From positions 624,578 to 688,577 of the forward strand of contig NW_001799619.1 in NCBI RefSeq assembly GCF_000165425.1: a stretch of 64,000 bases of DNA. The letters run 5' to 3'. Made by a program: the position numbers and the translations under genes. The notes beneath the pieces were generated by a model. It did no database searches. It was not told the DNA's origin and saw only the letters and a list, made by a program, of their open reading frames with translations. Origin of the DNA: Paramecium tetraurelia (Eukaryota; Ciliophora; Oligohymenophorea; Peniculida; Parameciidae). Position 1 is the first letter of the stretch. Every line of letters begins with the position of its first letter. This document shows, one piece after another, positions 33,724 to 45,581 of this stretch.

Positions 33724-34320
33724 TCATTTAAAACTTTATAATTACTTTGTCAATTCTTCAACTTTATTGTGAACTTTAGCTAAATACTGTATTATTTATT
33801 TCTCAATTTAAATATACTTGTTTAACTCATCTTAAACCTTAAGTTTATCAGATTTAAGAATACTTTCATTATTTTCTTCAATCAACTAATCAAATTTCAA
33901 TTTTTTTCTTTGTATTTTTTAGTATTTTTTCTGATTATTACGGCCTAATTCAAGAGTTTATTTATTCTTGTCACCATAATCTGATGATTACTCTGAAAAT
34001 TTATGAATAGAATCTTAATCTTGTATTTGATTACTGATTGGATTGCTCATTTGATTACTAATCGGATTGCTTATTGGATTACTAATTGGATTGCTTTACT
34101 CTTGACATTAATCTATGATTATTCGTTTTGATTATTAAGATAATGTGTACTTGGATGGTTCACTTTCTTCAGTCTAAGTATTTATTTTAGAGATATCTTA
34201 TTATTGAAATTTCTTTAATTTCATTACATTTTATATGTATGCTTATTCAAGCCAATTCTATACAGATTTATGTGAAGAGGTTTGGTTCTGAGTTTCATGT
34301 GTGTTTTTTTTATTTTTCAT
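33724..34320 (-). CDS. Coiled-coil protein with SNPI tandem repeat
   Basis: An intronless frame of 198 codons from ATG 34320-34318 (MKNKKNTHETQNQTSS) to TGA 33726-33724. The middle has six tandem 12-nt units (34024-34095) encoding variants of Ser-Asn-Pro-Ile. The C-terminal third is basic then heptad-like (RKKLKFDQLIEENNESILK, KVQDELNKYIQIEKQI), which resembles a leucine-zipper coiled coil with a preceding basic patch. That is suggestive of, but not proof for, a bZIP DNA-binding protein. Confidence 0.68.
34024..34095 (-). repeat. Six 12-nt tandem units encoding SNPI variants
   Basis: Units alternate AGC-AAT and AGT-AAT starts, so the higher-order period is 24 nt. The decoded peptides are SNPI, SNPI, SNPI, SNQM, SNPI, SNQI. 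Confidence 0.8.
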
Positions 34321-34421
34321 GATTATTAAAATTTAAACAGTATTGGTTCTTCATTTCAACTCATTGATAATAATTACAATACTAAATTTATTAAAATAAA
34401 ATTTATTTAATAATACAAATT

Positions 34422-35548
34422 TCATGATGAATATAAAGATAATTTTGTTTGAATATACTCATCATTGGGATCAATTTGAGCAGCAATCTTATAAAATTCT
34501 AAGAAGTCATCTAATCCTATTTCTTCCATAATAACAGCTTTGAATTTTAAACATGTAAAAGCCTTTTGGTTTTCTTTCAAAGCGAAGTTATAGTATTTTA
34601 GAGACTCTTCCAACATCCCCAACATTCTTAAACAATCAGCCTTGCCAAAGAGGGAGTTAAAATGATTTATGTTCACTTTTAATGCCCTATCAAATAACAA
34701 TATTGCATCCTCATATCTTTCCAAAGCTCTTAATGCTTCCCCTATGATATTAAGATATAAATTTAACCTTTTCCAAAATTGTATTCCAATTTTTCATCTG
34801 AGTCAAATTTCATGCATCTATCATATTCCGCAATAGATTTTTCGAAGGCTCCGGTATTTCTTAGAGCTTCAGCCTTATAAAATATGGCTTCAATATTGGT
34901 CGAAGAAATCTCGAGCGATTTATCGAATAACTTGATAGCCTCATTAAATTAGCCCTAAGTACATAACTCAAGACCTAAATTAAAGATGAGTAAATTAAAC
35001 CTTTATCGAAATATTGTTTTGATTCATTTTATTTGGTTGTGTTTGGCAATACTACTGTTTATACAGGGTTGCTTTTTCCTTAATCTTCGAATGAATTTAA
35101 TTTGTAAAGAGAATTCAGAATCTGGGATAGTCTTCCTACTTGCTCCTATTTCATGAATACAAACTCTTACAGGGTAATTAAAAGAATGAATCTTTTTGAA
35201 AAATTAACCGAGATCTTCGATAGTGTGATTACTAACTGTTTTTCTATAATTTTCTATCGGAGCAATTAATGTTTGAACTGAATGATTGATATTCTTTATG
35301 GCTGTTTAAATCTCATATTCCATCCTTCTTAAGACCGAAATCATATTCAATTATGCAGCTTCTATAGAGGCGATTTATTGCTCAACTAAGTTAAGTTCTT
35401 TAAGATCTTTATCATGATCTTTATGCTATTCCTATTTGCATAATTAACATGAGGCAGATCTGAAAGGACATTAAAGATTTAAACAAAGAGACTAAATTTA
35501 TTGACTTTCATGTCCGGAGACTGTGCAATTAACAATGTTTTATTGCAT
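34422..35548 (-). CDS. B-box-type zinc finger plus TPR protein
   Basis: The start is at 35548 (MQQNIVNCTVSGHE). The first 60 residues carry Cys/His pairs (CLNLQCPFRSASCQLC, then EQHKDHDKD) arranged like a B-box zinc-binding module. A coiled coil follows (QTAIKNINHSVQTLIAP). The C-terminal half is a set of tetratricopeptide repeats, e.g. RYEDAILLFDRALKVNIN and LEESLKYYNFALKENQ, ending at TGA 34424-34422. A 22-25 nt intron interrupts the TPR region near 34745. The B-box plus TPR layout is common in Paramecium; the probable role is protein-protein assembly. Confidence 0.75.
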
Positions 35549-35856
35549 ATTTTATTTACTTTGTAAAATTAAATTAATATTTATTGGGTAGATTTATTAG
35601 GCGATTGCATAAATTCTTTAGAGATTAGAATACGCGTATATTTAGACCTAATAATAAAAACAATAAGTTCTCCTGAAATTGCATTACTATTGCATAATTT
35701 TCATTCTTATTTTCTGTTAGAATATAATTTATTGATTGATTCTTTCGTTTTTGGGATGATAAACAATATAAAATTATGATTAAATCTAAAAACTTTTCTC
35801 ATCTTATTTATACAATCATTGGAAATCTTTTAAGAATGCTGGTTATCTGAAGCCAT
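35549..35856. other. Short stretch with a possible 51-codon minus-strand ORF
   Basis: A minus-strand frame from ATG 35856-35854 (MASDNQHSQKISND) runs to TGA 35703-35701. The same frame is open again downstream (SGELIVFIIRSKY). It overlaps the 3' end of the gene to its right in another frame. No motif is visible and it may be chance. Confidence 0.25.
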
Positions 35857-36421
35857 TTTGAACAAGAAAATTTTTAAATAATTAAGTAGCTTATAGATTG
35901 GATAACTTAATTTATATATTATTAAGTTGTTAACCGTTCTTTTGCATATATTCTTAATCTCGTTCTTGTAGTTTCAATTTAATTTTCTATTGCAGATCTT
36001 TCATTTTCAATTTCTAATCTGTCAAATCCTAAAGTCCTGGCTTAACACCTAATAGAGTTCTTACGCGATTTCCCTCTAAGTTAATTTTATTTAGTTTTTA
36101 ATAGGATTAATCAGTGAGAAGATGTTTAATCACTCTCTTGTGTTATTCATCATTGGCTTTCTTTTAGAAATTTACAATGTTATTCAGTTTATTTAAACTT
36201 GTTGATGTCTTAAAGAAGTTCTTGTGGTCATTATTTAATGAACTATCACTTTTAACAAGAGAAAGGGTACATGATTTTTCAGTTCTTAGAGGTTTGGAAC
36301 GATAATGTTTAGTAAGGTAATTATCATTGGATAGAATCTTTTACAATCTCAGGTTTGAGGCTTACGAATTTAACAGATTATTCAAGGTTTTTGCATTCTA
36401 TCTATTTTATACATTTGACAT
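35816..36421 (-). CDS. Asn/Ser/Lys-rich protein with C-terminal coiled coil, unknown
   Basis: A single frame from ATG 36421-36419 (MSNVQNRQNAKTLNNLL) to TGA 35818-35816, about 200 codons, without a needed intron. The N-terminal two-thirds is low complexity and basic (HYRSKPLRTEKSC). The C-terminal third is a predicted coiled coil (LKMKDLQQKIKLKLQERD). It lies head to head with the cyclic-nucleotide-binding gene: the two starts are only 14 nt apart, so they must share a promoter region. The function is unknown. Confidence 0.6.
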
Positions 36422-36435
36422 TCTTAATAAAATTA

Positions 36436-38052
36436 ATGTTAAGAAGAGATAGTACATTAAGTAAATAATCCCTGGAAGATGAGAACCAGATTAAATAGGA
36501 GAGCGAAGTTTTGAAAATAGTCCAGATTTTAAGCATGGAATCATATGAGCGAACTATAATGCAATTGAATTATGTGGCTAGGAGATTAGAAAGATCATTT
36601 ACATATTTCAAGTATTAGATAATTGTCAGTATAGAAAATTGAAATCTCAGTTGAGAGAAGACATTCTCCTTAAATTAATAAAGTCTCTATTAATAGAGAG
36701 GTTCAAATAATATGAGACAGTGTTTAATTAAGGAGAAACTGGACGAAAAATGTATTTCGTTTTAGAGGGGGAAGTGTCGATACTTGTGAAAAATTAGGAC
36801 CATATTGACACTGCCATCAACTAGAAGAAATGTAATAGGAGTCTTATATATAGATAAATTGAAAAAATTTGAAGATGTTTTGGCTATTCGTTTCCCGAAT
36901 TTCAGATAGGTAGCAACCAAAAAGTAGTTTGACTATTTCGGAGAAATAGCAATAGAGCAGAGAATACCGAGAACAGCTACTGTGGTTGCAAAGGAATCCA
37001 CAACTTTGGCTGTGTTGACTTACGAATCTTATTAAAAGCTTTTACGAGATATTACTTAAGAAGCCATCACAATAAGATCAGAGCTCATTGCTCAGATGTA
37101 CCCTTTTGATTAATTGAATGAATCTTCGTTGCAACAATTATTGCATGATTATGAAGAAATTAATCTAAATGGAGGAGCATTATTATTTAAACGAATGCAG
37201 AAAGCAGATTGTCTCTATTTAATTATCTCTGGGGAAGTGCTGGTATAAAAGTGGGAAGCAGTAAAAAATAAAGAAGAATCTGAGGAAGATGATGTAGTTG
37301 AAACTAATGTTTTAAGCAAGCCAAGCAAAGTCTTAGTTAATTTAGGAGTTTTTGGTAGAGGATAAATGATTGGGGATTTTGAATAGTTTCTTAGTTTGAA
37401 ATCACCAACTCCTCTATTAAGATGCACTCAAGGGGTAGTTCAAAATTAGGTTAAAGTCTATAGAATTTGGTACAGTTAATTTAATGAAATCATCAGACAC
37501 ACTTTAGGTATGAATTGGTATGAAAATTACTTGAATGAGAAATATTAACAAAAATAAAATCATAGCATTCCTAAAATCAAAGTAACCAATAGAACTGTTA
37601 GAACATAATCAAATATCACTATTCTAAATGGAATGAAAGATCCCTCTTATATCAAAATTTCAAGTGATAGATATAAAATTGTCAAAAATGTTGATGAGAA
37701 ATTACCCACTGTCTCTAAATAATCTCCCAAAAGAAAGTTGTAATTGACTATCGATTATAAAGATAAAACTAATCTTAAATATTATAATGCTGTTAGTCCT
37801 AATCTATAAAATAAACCTCAATTAAATACAAACTAAAATTTCTCAATGAAATACTTTGCAACTTCATTGAAACAGAAGATATTGGATTAAAAGAATGAAG
37901 AATAAACTAGTTTAAATTTTGGATCTACTAAGTATTTAAAAACTGAGCCTTCTACTGAGTAAAATATTCCAACATGCAATACTATTTTATTGTCTCCTAG
38001 GTATTCTAAACTTATCAAAAAAGAACCTAGCATTCATAGATTCAAATCTTGA
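36436..38052 (+). CDS. Cyclic-nucleotide-binding (CNB) domain protein
   Basis: ATG at 36436 (MLRRDSTLSKQS) with a 23-nt intron near 36609. The first CNB domain has the beta-roll line FNQGETGRKMYFVLEGEVSI, then an insert, and FGEIAIEQRIPRTATVVAKE. The last is the phosphate-binding cassette with Glu and Arg conserved (cf. FGELALxxxxPRxATV), so cAMP or cGMP binding is plausible. A second roll (GGALLFKRMQKADCLYLIIS and GQMIGDFEQFL) is degenerate at its cassette. The long C-terminal tail is Ser/Lys/Asn-rich. No kinase or channel domain is attached. The stop is TGA 38050-38052. It could be a regulatory-subunit-like or ciliary CNB protein. Confidence 0.85.
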
Positions 38053-38273
38053 TTGTATTTAAATAACAATTATTGTTCAATTCAATATCATTACTGATTC
38101 ATTCTGCATATCAACTAGACCAATCATCTTTGCTTCTTTTTATATTTTATAATATGAATCAAAAGCATAATTCCCTTACAACTTCGAATTAATGGAAAAA
38201 CAGAATTTTTTTATTTAATTATAGTTTTTTTAATAAAATTTTAGAGATCATATCTCCTTTGTTAATTTTATAA

Positions 38274-38729
38274 TCATATTGTCATTTTTTTCATTAATCT
38301 ATTTGAAGGAAGATTTCTAATGCATAGATCAGCTTTATCATCAGATATTTTATCGAGATCATCAAATTCATTATACTTTTCATTAGTGATTCCTTAAATT
38401 TAATTAGGTAATGCAGATCTCTGCTCTGATCTGTTTCTTTAATGTTTTCTATAGTCATACTTCTACAATTTTTAAGTTTGGCTCTTCTATCTTTTTTTTG
38501 TTTATTTTCCAATTTAGAGATAATTCAATTGAAGATCATCATCCTCACATGTCGCTTTAGGTTGAAACCTGTCTGTTTATCGCTTTCTTTGCTGCCTTTC
38601 TTATTCTATTTCAGGCACAAATCTCCTGATTGGGGTTCTTGGTTCATACTATTAGATCATAGAAGGGCTACTAATAGAGGGAATAACTCTTTTTTCTTAT
38701 GAAGCCTTTTTCTTCTTGTCTTGCTCCAT
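38274..38729 (-). CDS. Basic, Gln/Arg-rich small protein, unknown
   Basis: The frame starts at ATG 38729-38727 (MEQDKKKKASQEKRVIPSIS) and ends at TGA 38276-38274, about 150 codons. It is rich in Arg, Gln and Lys (PEIEQERQQRKRQTDRFQPK). The last 25 residues (DLDKISDDKADLCIRNLPSN) contain a sequence faintly like the first strand of an RRM, but no complete RNA-binding domain follows. An intron may exist near 38500. The function is unknown. Confidence 0.5.
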
Positions 38730-39053
38730 TCTGTTCCAATAAAAAAATGAGAGAATCATAATAGTGTATAGATTGTAAAAACTTGTTTTACAAAATTAAA
38801 TTTAATACAAGACCATGAATTTAAAATAATATTAATATTTAGAATTGATCTTATTTTAAATATCTTAAGTCAGAAATATTGGTCACTTTAAACCATCTAA
38901 TAAGGTAAATAAAAAATTAAATCCAGAATTATGGATTTAATTTTTTACTTTTTATTTCCTTCTTAAATAGATACATCTAAAAATAGGAGATTGGTTAAGA
39001 CACTAATTTTTTTATGGTTTTATTTATTTTGTGAATATTAATTAATAAATAAA
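38730..39053. other. 324-nt intergenic stretch between divergent genes
   Basis: AT-rich DNA separating divergently transcribed genes, so it should contain both promoters. A near-palindrome, AATTAAATCCAGAATT...GGATTTAATTTTTTAC, sits around 38918-38948. No gene was seen. Confidence 0.4.
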
Positions 39054-42000
39054 ATGACAAATAGACATTTAATTTTCTTTAACTTAAATAAAAAGGTAAC
39101 AGATAACTCATATCGATCAGATTAAATATTAAAGACATCTGTTTCCGATACAGATAAAACACCTAAAGATTAGATTATTAAATAATTTGTGGAATAATCT
39201 AAGCAAAGACTATGTAAGCAGATATAACAAATTTTATAGAGACATCGTAATTTCTAGAGAAACGCAATAAATGTAATTCAAATGCCTTGAAATCCATATT
39301 GTAATCTTAACAACATTGTGAGTTTATTAAACTTCAAAGTCCAAAGTCTAATAAATATAGTTAAACTATATTCTAAAAACTTCTTAATTCATAAGATAAT
39401 GTGTCGAAAAGACATCAAATTTTAGAAATTGAAAGAAATTTCACGCAATGCATCAATAATGAAAATAGAGGTGATTTTTTATAAAAAATGGAAGGATTCA
39501 TAAAAGACCTTTTGTTTGAGGAGTTCAGAGAATTATCATTCCTGTTTAGTTCATTTGTCAAAGAGATGTAATTCAATTTGTCAGAACAGCAAAGCTAATT
39601 AACAATGACTTAGAAATAACAAGAAAAAATATATTTGGAGAATATTTAGACATAAAAATAGTAATTTTTAGAAAAAATCACTAATTTAGAATTAATTATC
39701 AATTCTAGAGACAAGAAAATAAATGAAATAAAGGAGAATAATTTAAAGATTGAAAAAGATATCTCAGAATTGATTAGTAGGAATAGTGCGCTCATATAAA
39801 AAGTTGAATAAAGAAATAAAATAATAAATAGATATGATAAAATGATAAAGCAATAAGATTCTGAAATATCAATTCTACGACAGAAAATACAGTGCTACGA
39901 GAACAAATTACATTAAAGTTATGAAACCATCTAACAATTAACTCTTTTACAGAATAATAAATCATCAAATAATCAATTAAATCGATAATCAACTGGTTAA
40001 TTAAATCGATAATCAACACTTTAATTAAATCGTCAATAAACTATATAATTAATAAGACAATAAACAATTTAGACTCATTCTCCTATAATTTTAGATGGTG
40101 ATGATTAAAATGATAGTCCTCTAACTGATACTTTAAATGAAATACAACAATAGGAAGAAGAATAACTTAATTAACTAGAAATAAATTTTGAAAGAATTAT
40201 AAAGTAAGCATAAAAAGAACAATAAGTTGAAGTAGATTTGCTTCCATTTTATTCAAAGGAAATAGAAATTTAGACTGAGTTAACATTGATTGATTCATAA
40301 TTTGATATTATCTCGCAAACCAATATCAATAATGCTGTGAGATACACTGAATTTATAGAAAAAGTAGGTAGAAAAGGATCAGAGGAGAGTTTGATTGATT
40401 AGATAATCGACGAAACCTATGATTAATTGGATGTTGCTTAAAATCATAAAAAAAATATAGAAATGAATAAATCTCAATTCTCAATGATCAAATCAGGTTA
40501 TTCACAAAATGGATAAAATGCATAATAATAGAATACATAATAATAAATCCCTACTCTAACAAGATGTGACTCAAACATCATTAATAATTAACCTCCAATT
40601 AAGAAGGAATCCAAGTCAAAATAAGTTTTATCTTTTATTTCTTTTTTGAAGTCTCGGATGCAACAGTAGGAATAAGAGATACAGTATTACAATGAATAAA
40701 TAACTCAATTCGAATTAAATGCCTAAAATGCAAATACGCAAATGGATGAACTGCAAAAGGAAAATGAAAGGTTGCAAATTTAATTAGCATAACTGAATTC
40801 TAAAATTTAATAATCTCAATAATCTCATAGTTAATCCGATCTTAAATAGTAGGATGATGATGTACATTAATCACAAGATTCATTAGTAATTAATAGTCAG
40901 AAACGTGTATCGGTGTTAATCAAACAAGGAACATTTAAGGAAACAAAAAAGCAGAGAAAGGCTCCTTAATTAGGTTAGAAAGTTGTAATTTCTTATGATT
41001 TTTAAAAAGATTAATCCAAAAAGATAATCGAAAAGTTAAAAAATAAATAAATGTAGAAGTTCAATAATTATATGCCTGTCAAATTAGTTTTAAAATACAT
41101 AACTACATTATATAATGAAAAGTTGCAGAGTCAGAAGGAGTACAAATAGATAAAAGATTAAGATATGGGTTCATATATATATAACTATTATTTATAATAA
41201 TTTGGATTTACTAAAGTAACTGAATAAAAGTATTAAGTTTTGCTGTTATCAGTGAAAAAGAACATAAAAGTAATTAGAATCAATATGTTTGCAAGATTTA
41301 TGGGACTATTGGAATTGAATGTTAATTATACAGTAGAGGAATAATAGAAATATTTGGAAGCTTGGGATTTTATGAATACTCAATAGAATTTAGGATAAAG
41401 TTTAAAAGATAATGAGTCAGAGATGAAGATGTATGTACCTTTTGTAAGGGCTTTGTCATATATTGGGTAATTAATATTCAGTCCATAAAATGATGAATTA
41501 GTATAATTAAAGCATGAGGTAGAGTTATTGAAAGAAAACGATCCAAAAAATATCAATAAATAAGGAATAATCGATTTTGATTTGATGATGATCAAAGTAT
41601 TATAAGTTTTTAGGAATACAGTTGAGAAAACAAAGTTGTATGTAATTAATGCATTTGCAGCGAGTGATTTAGATGGGAATGGGATGTGCAATTTGGATGA
41701 ATTTTTAATTTTAAATAAATACATAGAAGCTGACAAATATGATGAGGATAAGTGGATTGAGGTATTCGAAGATAATGCAGATATTGTTACAGAAGAGGAG
41801 AGGGCATTGTCTTTTGAAAGATTTTCAATTTTGTGCATGGAATACAATTTGTTTAGTGATCAAGCGTAGAATAAGTTCCTGTAAATCAAACGTAAGAATT
41901 AATCCATGTTAATTTAGATAATCATGATAGTTAGATGAAATTTGAATAGCTTAGAGATTCATGGCCAAAAGATTTTATAAATTTCAATTAGAAATTGTAG

Positions 42001-42153
42001 AATGCTTAGATTGATGAACATTACAAGGAATAATGGTCGAAGATTTTAGAAGTATTGAACTAGAAAATATTGGAAAATCCTGAGTAAAAGAAACCTCTTT
42101 TAATTGCTTACAAAATCTTTCTCAATGAAAGTAAGGTTAATAAGGCTTAATGA
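39054..42153 (+). CDS. Large coiled-coil protein with C-terminal EF-hand
   Basis: ATG at 39054 (MTNRHLIFFNLNKK) to TGA 42151-42153, about 1000 residues. The N-terminal two-thirds is Gln/Asn/Lys-rich coiled coil, with a short tandem repeat (39977-40064). The C-terminal 350 residues are more globular and contain DLDGNGMCNLDEF (about 41668-41706). That is an EF-hand loop with Asp, Asp, Asn and Glu at the Ca2+-coordinating positions, followed by helix LILNKYIEADKYDEDKWIE. A 26-nt intron near 41890 connects to the final exon. It is probably a calcium-responsive cytoskeletal or basal-body protein. 5' introns near 39270-39310 are not resolved. Confidence 0.75.
39977..40064 (+). repeat. Tandem 24-nt repeat encoding QLNRQST-like units
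   Basis: Four imperfect copies inside the coiled-coil gene: QLNRQSTG, QLNRQSTL, QLNRQQTI, QLIRQQTI. Glutamines are written mainly with TAA. Confidence 0.75.
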
Positions 42154-42180
42154 TTGATTTTATTATATAAATATTTAAAA

Positions 42181-43869
42181 ATGGGAAATCAATGTACTTC
42201 TGGTGATAACGATTCATATGCAAATACAACTAAGGCTATCGTAATAAATGAGTAGTTCATTGAAGGAGAGAGACCTGCGATTTGTTAGGAACATGGGAAA
42301 TTCAACGATGACGATGCCATTGTATAATATGAATTGATAATGTCAAGGATGTCGTCATTACTAATGAATCAAATTATGGCAGAAAATCCTTGAGTCAAAA
42401 CTATATGAAACAGGCCAACTATGTTCTTTAAGACAATGTTGAATTGAAGCTATCTTATAGTGTAATTTTGGTGACTACTTTAGGGATTACCAACTCAAGG
42501 TACTTAAGCCGTTCTATTGTCTGTCTAAACTAAAAATCAAGCTATAACTATTAGATAAGGAATTGATTTAGTAATTCTCAATTAAACCCTTAGATATGTT
42601 TGATTGATCATAGTGGAAGCATGAGTGGAGAGAAGATGCACTTAGTAAAGAAATCCTTAAAGCATCTGTTAAAGATGTTGTAACCTAATGATCGATTATG
42701 TTTGATAGAATTTGATGATCAAAACTATAGATTGACTAGATTGATGAGAGCAACATAGGAGAACATGTACAAGTTCTTGATTGCTATTGATACCATAGAA
42801 GCCAATGGAGCAACAGACATTGGAAATGCAATGAAGATGGCATTATCCATTTTAAAACACAGAAGATTCAAAAATCCTATTGCCTCTATATTTTTATTGT
42901 CTGATGGTGAGGATGAGGGAGCAGCAGGAAGAGTGTGGAATGATATTCAATCAAAGAATATCAAGGAACCATTTACAATCAATACCTTCGGCTTTGGTAG
43001 AGATTGTTGTCCCAAAATTATGTCAGAAATTGCTCATTTCAAAGAAGGTCAATTCTATTACATTTCTGAAATCTCAAAAATAGATGAGTGTTTTTTTGAA
43101 GCTTTGGGAGGTGAAGCATCAGTTATTGCTTATAATACTCACATTACAATATCATGCAAAAAAAACACAATTAAAAAAGTTTATGGTGATAAATGGGCAT
43201 TAAATTTATAAGAATAATCATTTTCTATCTACCAACCTTAATTACAGTTTGGTGTGAGGAAAGACTTTATAGTTGAAACATCTGTTCCAATTGGAATGAT
43301 GGATGAGATCATAACTGTAAAAATGCACACTGATTCGGTTGAGACTAGTGAAAGATTTACAATTGAACAATTTATCAATATAGTACCTAATATGGTAGCT
43401 GAGTAAATTGTATTTCAGTATTTAACATTATCTAACCATTAGGGAAGTGATGTCTCATTATTACAGAGTCTAGGCTGCTGAAACTTTCAGAAATGCACTC
43501 AATTTAGGCTATAATCTACAATACTAGTAGGCTCAAGCAACCATAACCGCACTACAATAGTAAATCTATTAGATGAATCTCAACAATCCTATGATTAACT
43601 TAGTCTATTTAGATTTGCAATAAGCTCTGAGATATTGTGATTCGATGTAGAATTCTTTATGATTTTATAGGTTCTTCAATTAAGAGGGTAGACACTATTT
43701 AACTTAATTGTACATGATCCACATGTATCAATAACCGAGAGGCATTGAGATTGTATCCAACGATCCAAAAATGCAGGCGACATGCGTATATCAGAATGAA
43801 CTGCAGAAACAATACATTCTATAATTAAGACAAATGAAAATCAATAATCCTGATTAATTTTAAAATTGA
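42181..43869 (+). CDS. Myristoylated vWA-domain protein
   Basis: ATG at 42181. The N-terminus MGNQCTSGDN is a myristoylation site with an adjacent cysteine for palmitoylation. A von Willebrand factor A domain follows: the MIDAS motif DHSGSMSGEKMHL (about 42605-42645), NDRLCLIEFD, the conserved Thr in NGATDIGNAMKMAL, and IFLLSDGEDEG. The C-terminal region (HYYRVQAAETFRNALNLG, then NNPMINLVYLDLQQALRYC) resembles the tail of ciliate/plant vWA proteins of the RING-vWA type, but no RING is visible. A 24-nt intron near 43650 is needed to reach the last exon (FFNQEGRHYLTQLYMIHM) and TGA 43867-43869. It is likely a membrane-attached metal-dependent adhesion or scaffold protein. Confidence 0.88.
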
Positions 43870-43954
43870 AACAATGCGAATAAAGACAATCTCATACTTA
43901 TACAAATAAATCTCTTACTTAAATAAAGGATAATAAAATAATGGTGTTTATAAT

Positions 43955-44771
43955 TCATTTCTTTCTTTATCTCTTTTATGATTTATCATTATTTATTACT
44001 TAGATAATTTCCCTTTACAAATCATCATCCACGTCTTAATTATTTTTGGATTTAGAAGAGTTCCCTTTTTATGACTTATCTTATGTAGTTTATTATATTG
44101 GTTAGTCATCATCAGAATTTATGTTTTGACTGACTTTCTTCTATGTTTATTATTGTTTGATTTATTGCTGATGTTTAGCTGCTGGTTGTATTGATTCAGA
44201 ATCTACATCATTAAAAGGGTAATCTTATCCCGATTTCACAGATTTATCATCAAGCTAAACCCTATTAATTGAAATACCTTTTCAGATTTCTTTCTCTTTT
44301 TCTCATTTGTATTTAAACCATGTTTATCATTATAGACTTTTAAGTCTCCATCATATTTATTTTTGGCTTCATTATATTAATCAACGTAAGGCTTAGATAT
44401 TTATAAGGATGTTTACTTGTTTCTCTTCTTCACTCATAGAATTCCATTTTTAGCCGGCCATTTATGAAATTTGAGTCAGTTTTACTTCTAATGAATAATC
44501 CCTCTAATCAATACCTGGATTCCTTTCCAATACCTTATCACGGTATTTCTGGCTGAATAAGAAGAAGGGAGTAAGAGGTCTCTTAGGAGCATTGGGATCT
44601 CGTTCTTTTTTCTTCTCTGGTTTATCATTGTTAAATTCAATAATGGGTTATCCCTTCAAAAATTGCTGACAATACTATTCCATGTTGGCAAAAAAAATTT
44701 AGAATTTCCTGGCGATATCTAAACTCTAAAATGTAATGGTGAAATTTGTTTACAAATTGTTTGTCTTCCAT
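43955..44771 (-). CDS. HMG-box chromatin protein
   Basis: The start is at 44771 (MEDKQFVNKFHHYIL). The first 45 residues are helical and are followed by a 22-nt intron and an acidic-basic linker. The HMG box reads NAPKRPLTPFFLFSQKYRDK, VLERNPGIDQRDYSLEV, TQISQMAGQKWNSMSEEEK, then (after a 25-nt intron) PYVDQYNEAKNKYDGDL. The conserved Pro, Trp and Tyr/Phe residues of the L-shaped fold are present. A third intron leads to a long Gln/Ser/Asp-rich tail with acidic clusters (VDDDLQREI) and a basic end (KSQKRQRKK), stop TGA 43957-43955. It bends DNA non-specifically; a structural chromatin role in the macronucleus is likely. Confidence 0.9.
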
Positions 44772-45052
44772 TTTCCCAATAAATGATTATATTAAAAAAT
44801 AATATGTAACCTCGTATTATTTACCAATAAAATTAAGAATTATATTAATTGTTTAACATATAACAACCAAGCTAAATTAATCATAAACCCATTTAAAATT
44901 GCATTCCCTATTAATCTACTTCTTAGACTTTCCCTATTCATTTTCATTCTGATTCAACCCTTATCAATAATGAAATTAGTAACTGTACGTGAACATTTGT
45001 ATGTCTAAAAATCTAAAATCAATTAATAAACAATTAATATATAAAAAATCAA

Positions 45053-45307
45053 ATGGGAGTTTGTCAGTCCTAAAAAAATTCGTCGCAATTGAAACGAAGC
45101 GGAGCCTAGTAGTTTATTTTCATTGACTTTGACAAATTAAAGAAATATAATGAGGAACGACAGAACCTTGACAAAAACAATGGTCAATAGCAATCCTTCT
45201 GTTAGATTATTTGCTTGGATAATAATAATAATAATAAAAGCTCTAATCCTCAAACCTAAACATACAATAATGTTTAGACCTAATAAATTGAAATTAAAAA
45301 AGAGTGA
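45053..45307 (+). CDS. Small MGVCQ-type lipidated protein
   Basis: An 84-residue frame from ATG 45053 to TGA 45305-45307, beginning MGVCQSQKNSSQLKR. This gives a myristoylation glycine, a palmitoylation cysteine and a basic patch, so membrane anchoring is expected. FIFIDFDKLKKYNEERQN and an Asn5 run follow. A different frame (45369-45581, MKRSFIQKQVSEGPTK) could be a downstream exon joined by a 31-nt intron at about 45270-45300, which would remove the stop and extend the protein to 45581. The function is unknown. Confidence 0.55.
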
Positions 45308-45581
45308 TTTCTTTTATTTTATTTAATCCACTCAAATATATGAACTCTTTATTATTTGCTTACTATCCATGAAAAGATCTTTCATTCAAAAATAAGTCTC
45401 AGAAGGGCCAACTAAATAAAATATCAAGAATTAAATTCAAGAAGCCCAAACTGTTTGGTTTCTAAATGATAAATAGATGTACGTCCGAGAAACATCAAGC
45501 CACCTGGTGAAATTTTGTTACATCCAATAAGAAATGGCGATTCTTGAAACAACAATCGATCCGAAATTTTTGAAATCATGA

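Noticed and set aside
37215-37427. Minus-strand 70-codon ORF
   Set aside because: Antisense to the cyclic-nucleotide-binding gene, which has a continuous conserved frame there.
41380-41847. 155-codon minus-strand ORF under the standard code
   Set aside because: It is antisense to the EF-hand exon of the large coiled-coil gene; its Ser-rich composition is a shadow of the opposite strand.
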